DNA of 64,000 nucleotides from Syncephalastrum monosporum B8922 (taxonomy: Eukaryota; Mucoromycota; Mucoromycetes; Mucorales; Syncephalastraceae), in the NCBI GenBank assembly GCA_000697355.1, contig JNEN01000776.1, positions 88,269-152,268 on the forward strand, written 5' to 3'. Positions 59,833 through 64,000 of the stretch are shown here, in pieces (positions within the stretch are counted from its first letter, which is position 1; each line of letters opens with the position of its first letter). Position numbers and translations under genes: made by a program. The notes under the pieces are model-generated. The model ran no database searches and had not been told where the DNA came from. It saw only the letters and a list, made by a program, of their open reading frames with translations.

Positions 59833-61733
59833 ATGAATAAACTTTATGCAGCTTCAGGTAAGTTCCATGTCCATGCGCCATGGTGTCTTGTTCTTTCTCT
59901 GAAGCTCCTGTACCTGCATCCTTTCAATCTTCTAATATTTATACAGCTATATTATTGCAGCTTTTTTCTCTCGTTCATTGCGCAGCAACGAGGCAGTATA
60001 GTGTCATTGCCTTGACAGACCAGGGCGTCCAAGCTGCGGTTCAAATCGGTGGCCAACTTTACCCTCTTCAACCTTCATCTCGCGATTTTCTCCTCCACCA
60101 GGGCCCTGCTCCCCAAGATGACACCTATCGCTACGTTCTTGTCAAAGAAGGAACCACGCAAATCGTCGACAAAGAGCCCTTCAGTCGCACACATGCTGAT
60201 GAAACCGTCTTGAACGAATTCTACGGGCGCTCCTGGACGCGCAAGCAGGACGTACAGACCTTTAAGCCTATAGCACCTCCACGGTACGACCGAGTATCGT
60301 CCAATTTGCATCCGCACGACCAGATTCCTACCCTTCATGTCATTGGCAGCCAAAGCGAGATAGACACACTGCACAAGAACTACCTTCAAGACATCGATTT
60401 CCGCGTCAACGTAACCTACATCAGTGCTGATCAGGTCCTGAGCTTCTCGGACGCCAAATTTAAGCTCGGCGGACGCACTTCTCGTATGCAAAATAAAGCA
60501 AGCTACAACTTGAATCTGGCCAAGTCCGATGGACTGGAGGGTTTCCGCAAGCTGAAACTTCGTGCCATGCCCGAGGACCCAAGCTACCTGCGAGAGAAGC
60601 TTGCGTTCGATATGCTGCAAGCAGCCGGCAATCCTGCTTCGCAGGCTTCCTACATCCGGTACGCGCATCATTACACATAATATAATATGATATGGTTGAT
60701 ATAAGGCTAACACTATTCCCATTCGCTATCAAGCCTCTTCATTAATCGGCGAGCTATTGGCTTATTTTTACTAGAAGAGAAATACGACAAGTCGTGGCTC
60801 AAGGCAGAATTTAATGGTGGCCGAGACCCATACGAGCCTGGTATGCTGTACCGCGGTGACGGCGTTAATACGGGATCAGACCTGAGCTACCATGGCGGTG
60901 ACGCTCAACATTACTCCAGCTGCTATTCTATAAAAGCCGAGCGAGACGGTGCCCAAGATACACAGGCTGGCTACAAAGACCTCGTCGACTTTGTTCGATA
61001 TTTGGACAGTGAATTGAAGAAGGATCCTGGCACAGTGTCTGTGGAAGAATGGGACAGACGCATTGACCTAGATACCTTCTTTACCAGCATCGCGTTCGAG
61101 TTCCTTAATTCGATCGGGGACGGCTATTTGATGAATACCAACAACTGGTACCTCTACGAGAGTGATGTCTCAACACAAATGCCACGCTTCACCTGGCTTA
61201 GCTGGGACCTGGACTCCAGCATGGGCAGCGGTTACAACAACTTTCAGCAGACAGTTGGGGGCGACTATACTGCGTTCCCTGGTATGCAGGTGCGGCCTCT
61301 TGCCAAACTTGCCGTAAATGCCCCCGCACTGAGCGCTCGTTTTCGTGGAGTAATACACTCCATTGCAACGCGCATTTACGACCCCAGTGTGTCCTTCCTT
61401 GTTATCGATTCCCTTGTCGAGTTTATCAGGGAAGACGTGGCCTGGGACAGAGCATTGCCGCGTGTGCGGTCCGGTCTCAATCATATACCGTTTCTAGGGG
61501 CTCCGAATCTTGTTCAGAATCTCTTGAACCACGATGCATTGGATGACCCATCGCCACAGCCACCCTTGTCCTTTGACGCGGTTCGAGCCGTCGACTTCTT
61601 TGCACGGGTGAACAGCCAAGTAGATTTCGACACAGCAGTCCAAGGACCGACCGGACACAGTTCACTGTACGGTGTCAAAGAATGGATCCAAGCAAAGTCG
61701 GATAATGTGCATAAATATTTTGAATCCCATTGA
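59833..61733 (+). CDS. cotH: CotH-type spore-coat/surface protein, copy 1
   Basis: Three exons (59833-59857, 59947-60658, 60734-61733) give 578 residues. A signal peptide (MNKLYAAS then AILLQLFSLVHC) spans intron 1. The CotH domain follows, with KLGGRTSRMQNKASYNL, LRAMPEDPSYLREKLAFDML, then MLYRGDG, DLSYHGGD, and the conserved TWLSWDLDSSMGSGYNNF near residue 405. CotH proteins are atypical kinases first described in Bacillus spore coats. In Mucorales they are surface proteins, some of which take part in host-cell attachment. The third exon uses an AAG acceptor. Codon use is like that of its neighbours, so there is no sign of recent transfer. Whether a GPI signal is present is not evident: the C-terminus is polar (KYFESH). 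Confidence 0.93.
60204..60472 (+). repeat. 269-nt tract identical between the CotH copies (copy 1)
   Basis: Identical base for base to 62642-62910, including every third codon position, while the flanking exon sequence differs at many sites. Confidence 0.92.
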
Positions 61734-62271
61734 CAGGATGGTATGGATTTATGATTGTAGATATTGCATGTAGATCTATTGCACTGTCTTTTAATACATA
61801 CCAGAAGCCATCTCTTTCTCCGTTTCGTAGAGCACCTTGATTTATTATACTCGTCATGACCTATTGCTCGTGTGCTTCACATTGGCACTTCCACATAGCT
61901 GAGTGCGTACATATATGTTTACACGCGTTGCACGTTAGCCACGCTCGCCTTGCATTGATGTTTACACTCCAGCATGAGCTCACAAGCAATAAACCAAAGC
62001 TATGAATCACCGAGAAAAAGACGTAGCTTATGTTCACTCATCGATGGTACAGGGTGTATCTCGCTTGATCTTCCTAGCTAGTAGCAAGGAGGAGACATAT
62101 GCATACGTATTTCTGTGCAGACCTTCCTCTATATAGGAGACTTTTTTCCGTTTTGCTTTCGCAGGGCGTTCTCCTGCATATGGCCAGTCTCATATCATAT
62201 AAATACGCTCGCTCGTCATGATTAGAATGATACATTCCTGTCATCAAAAAAACCTCGTCTGAGGGTACATT
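61734..62271. other. Intergenic between the CotH copies
   Basis: This stretch holds the 3' flank of copy 1 and the promoter of copy 2. No other gene is seen. Confidence 0.6.
62198..62205 (+). promoter_or_regulatory. TATA box of CotH copy 2
   Basis: TATAAATA lies 74 nt upstream of the ATG, in the same context as for copy 1. Confidence 0.7.
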
Positions 62272-64000
62272 ATGAATAAACTTTTTGCGGCTTCAGGTAA
62301 GATCCATATATATCCGCCATGGCGTCGCTTTTTATCATGAAGTTCCTGTATTCGTATGCTTTCGGTCGTCTTACATTCATACAGCTGTACTGCTGCAGTT
62401 TTTATCGCTCGTATATTGCGTATCAGCGAAGCAGTATAGTGTCATTGCGCTAACAGACCGTGGCGTCCAGGTTGCAGTTCAGACAGGCAACCAGTTATAT
62501 CGACTCCAACCTTCTACACAAGACTTTCTGCTCCATCAAGGCTCTGCACCGGACGGCGAGACGTATCGCTACGTTCTTGTCAAAGAAGGAACCACACAAA
62601 TTGTCGACAAAGAACCCTTCAGTCGCACACATGCTGATGATACCGTCTTGAACGAATTCTACGGGCGCTCCTGGACGCGCAAGCAGGACGTACAGACCTT
62701 TAAGCCTATAGCACCTCCACGGTACGACCGAGTATCGTCCAATTTGCATCCGCACGACCAGATTCCTACCCTTCATGTCATTGGCAGCCAAAGCGAGATA
62801 GACACACTGCACAAGAACTACCTTCAAGACATCGATTTCCGCGTCAACGTAACCTACATCAGTGCTGATCAGGTCCTGAGCTTCTCGGACGCCAAATTTA
62901 AGCTCGGCGGGCGTGCTTCACGGCTTCAAAAGAAGGCGAGCTACAACTTGAACCTGGTCAAGTCCGACAGACTGGAAGGTTTCCGCAAGCTGAAAATTCG
63001 TGCCATGCCCGACGACCCGAGCTATATCCGAGAAAAGCTGGCGATGGATATGTTACAGGCCGCTGGTGTGCCTGCGTCCCAGTCGTCTTACATCCGGTAA
63101 GTACCATCAACAAAACGGGAAGGAATTAGGCGGCAGGACTCATCTTTTAGCTACCCCTGAAAATAGTCTTTTTATCAATCGGCAAGCGATTGGATTGTTC
63201 TTGTTGGAGGAGAAATACGACAATTCGTGGCTCAAGGCAGAATTCAATGGCGGTCGAGCTCACTATGACAACGGGATGCTCTACCGAGGCGAAGGAGCCA
63301 AGAAGGATGGCCGTCGAGCAGACTTGAGCTACCATGGCAACGACAGTCAGTACTATGCGGGTGCTTCGTATGCGATCAAGGAAGAGCGCGACGGCGTGAA
63401 CGGTACCGATGCTGGTTTTAAAGACTTGATCAGCTTTATCCAGTTTTTGGATACAGAGCTGCAAAAAGATCCCCAGGCTGTCTCCCTCGAGGAATGGAAC
63501 AAGCGCATCGACATGGACAGTTTCTTCACGAGCATGGCGTTTGAATTCCTGCACTCCTTCTGCAACGGCTACCTGCAGAGCACCAACAACTGGTACATGT
63601 ACGAGAATGATCTTACGAAGACCCCACCCCGCATGATCTGGATGAGCTGGGACTTGGACTCCATCATGGGTAGCGGCTATGTCACATATAGGAAGACCAT
63701 CCAGGGCGACTATGCCAACTTCCCCGGCATGCAGCTGCGACCTTTTACCAAACTGGCGGTGACAGCACCCGCCTTGCATGCGCGTTTCCGTGATATTATC
63801 CAGACAATTAATTCAGCGATCTATGCTCCCAAGGTCGCCTTCCCCGTCATTGACTCTCTGGTGGACCTGATAGAAGAGGACGTCGCATGGGACAAGTCGC
63901 TTCCACGTGTCCGGTCAGGAATCAATTTGATTCCATACCTGGGTGCGCCCAACTTAATTGGAAACCTTCGCAACCACAACGCAACCGATGATAGTATGTC
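62272..64000 (+). CDS. cotH: CotH-type spore-coat/surface protein, copy 2 (3' end outside window)
   Basis: Exons at 62272-62296, 62385-63096 and 63167 onward have the same structure as copy 1: exon 1 is 25 nt and exon 2 is 712 nt in both. The protein is closely similar, with a signal peptide, AKFKLGGRASRLQKKASYNL, DLSYHGND and MIWMSWDLDSIMGSGY. Exon 3 is open to the window edge. It diverges from copy 1 outside the shared tract. It is the product of a tandem duplication, and further copies may follow beyond 64000. Confidence 0.93.
62642..62910 (+). repeat. 269-nt tract identical between the CotH copies (copy 2)
   Basis: The partner of 60204-60472. The first differences on either side are at 62641 (t versus a) and 62911 (g versus a). 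Confidence 0.92.

Overview
The window is nuclear DNA of an early-diverging filamentous fungus, most likely Mucoromycota and probably Mucorales. The evidence is a tandem pair of CotH-type genes at the right edge, many short GT-AG introns (about 45-80 nt), a Slo-type K+ channel and fungal housekeeping genes such as RTT106, TIM54, PBS2 and YPT6. The genus cannot be told from the sequence. Gene models were built by hand from reading frames and splice sites, and most close exactly in frame.

Layout. 0-11 kb: a partial Kre9/Knh1-like secreted protein, an unknown 200-residue protein, a MAK11/PAK1IP1 WD-repeat protein, a zinc-finger-like gene abutting a decayed Ty3/gypsy reverse-transcriptase fragment, mitochondrial ribosomal protein uL3m, a small membrane protein with two PPxY motifs, and EBP2. 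11-16.9 kb: a PC-esterase/TBL-like protein lacking both expected catalytic residues, an MCFD2-like EF-hand protein, a long gene-poor stretch, and a disordered Ser/Pro-rich protein. 20-32.5 kb: TMA16, RTT106, an ARA2-like aldo-keto reductase, TOM5, a RHAMM-like coiled-coil protein, a short-chain dehydrogenase and a Rab6/Ypt6 GTPase. 33-36.5 kb: a leucine-rich-repeat protein and a Pbs2/Wis1-type MAP kinase kinase. 36.5-41.2 kb: gene-poor, with minus-strand coding-like fragments. 41.2-49 kb: a secreted, KR-punctuated repeat precursor (a probable Kex2-processed repeat protein), a CorA-family metal transporter, TIM54, an HSL-family alpha/beta hydrolase and ribosomal protein eS25. 50-55 kb: a Slo/BK-like K+ channel of about 22 exons. 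56.8-64 kb: a small secreted protein, a Golgi GDA1-type nucleoside diphosphatase, and two tandem CotH genes, the second cut by the window edge.

How the genes relate. Several serve ribosome production or protein synthesis (MAK11, EBP2, TMA16, eS25, uL3m) and others mitochondrial import (TOM5, TIM54). A third group serves the secretory pathway and cell surface (Kre9-like, TBL-like, MCFD2-like, Ypt6, GDA1, CotH and the KR-repeat precursor). They are independently transcribed and no operon-like organisation is expected.

The observations most worth following are the KR-punctuated repeat precursor with its recurring acidic-Gly-His-Asp core, the 269-nt identical tract shared by the two CotH genes (recent gene conversion), the TBL-like protein that appears catalytically dead, the PPxY membrane protein, and two genes whose first coding exon is only the ATG.
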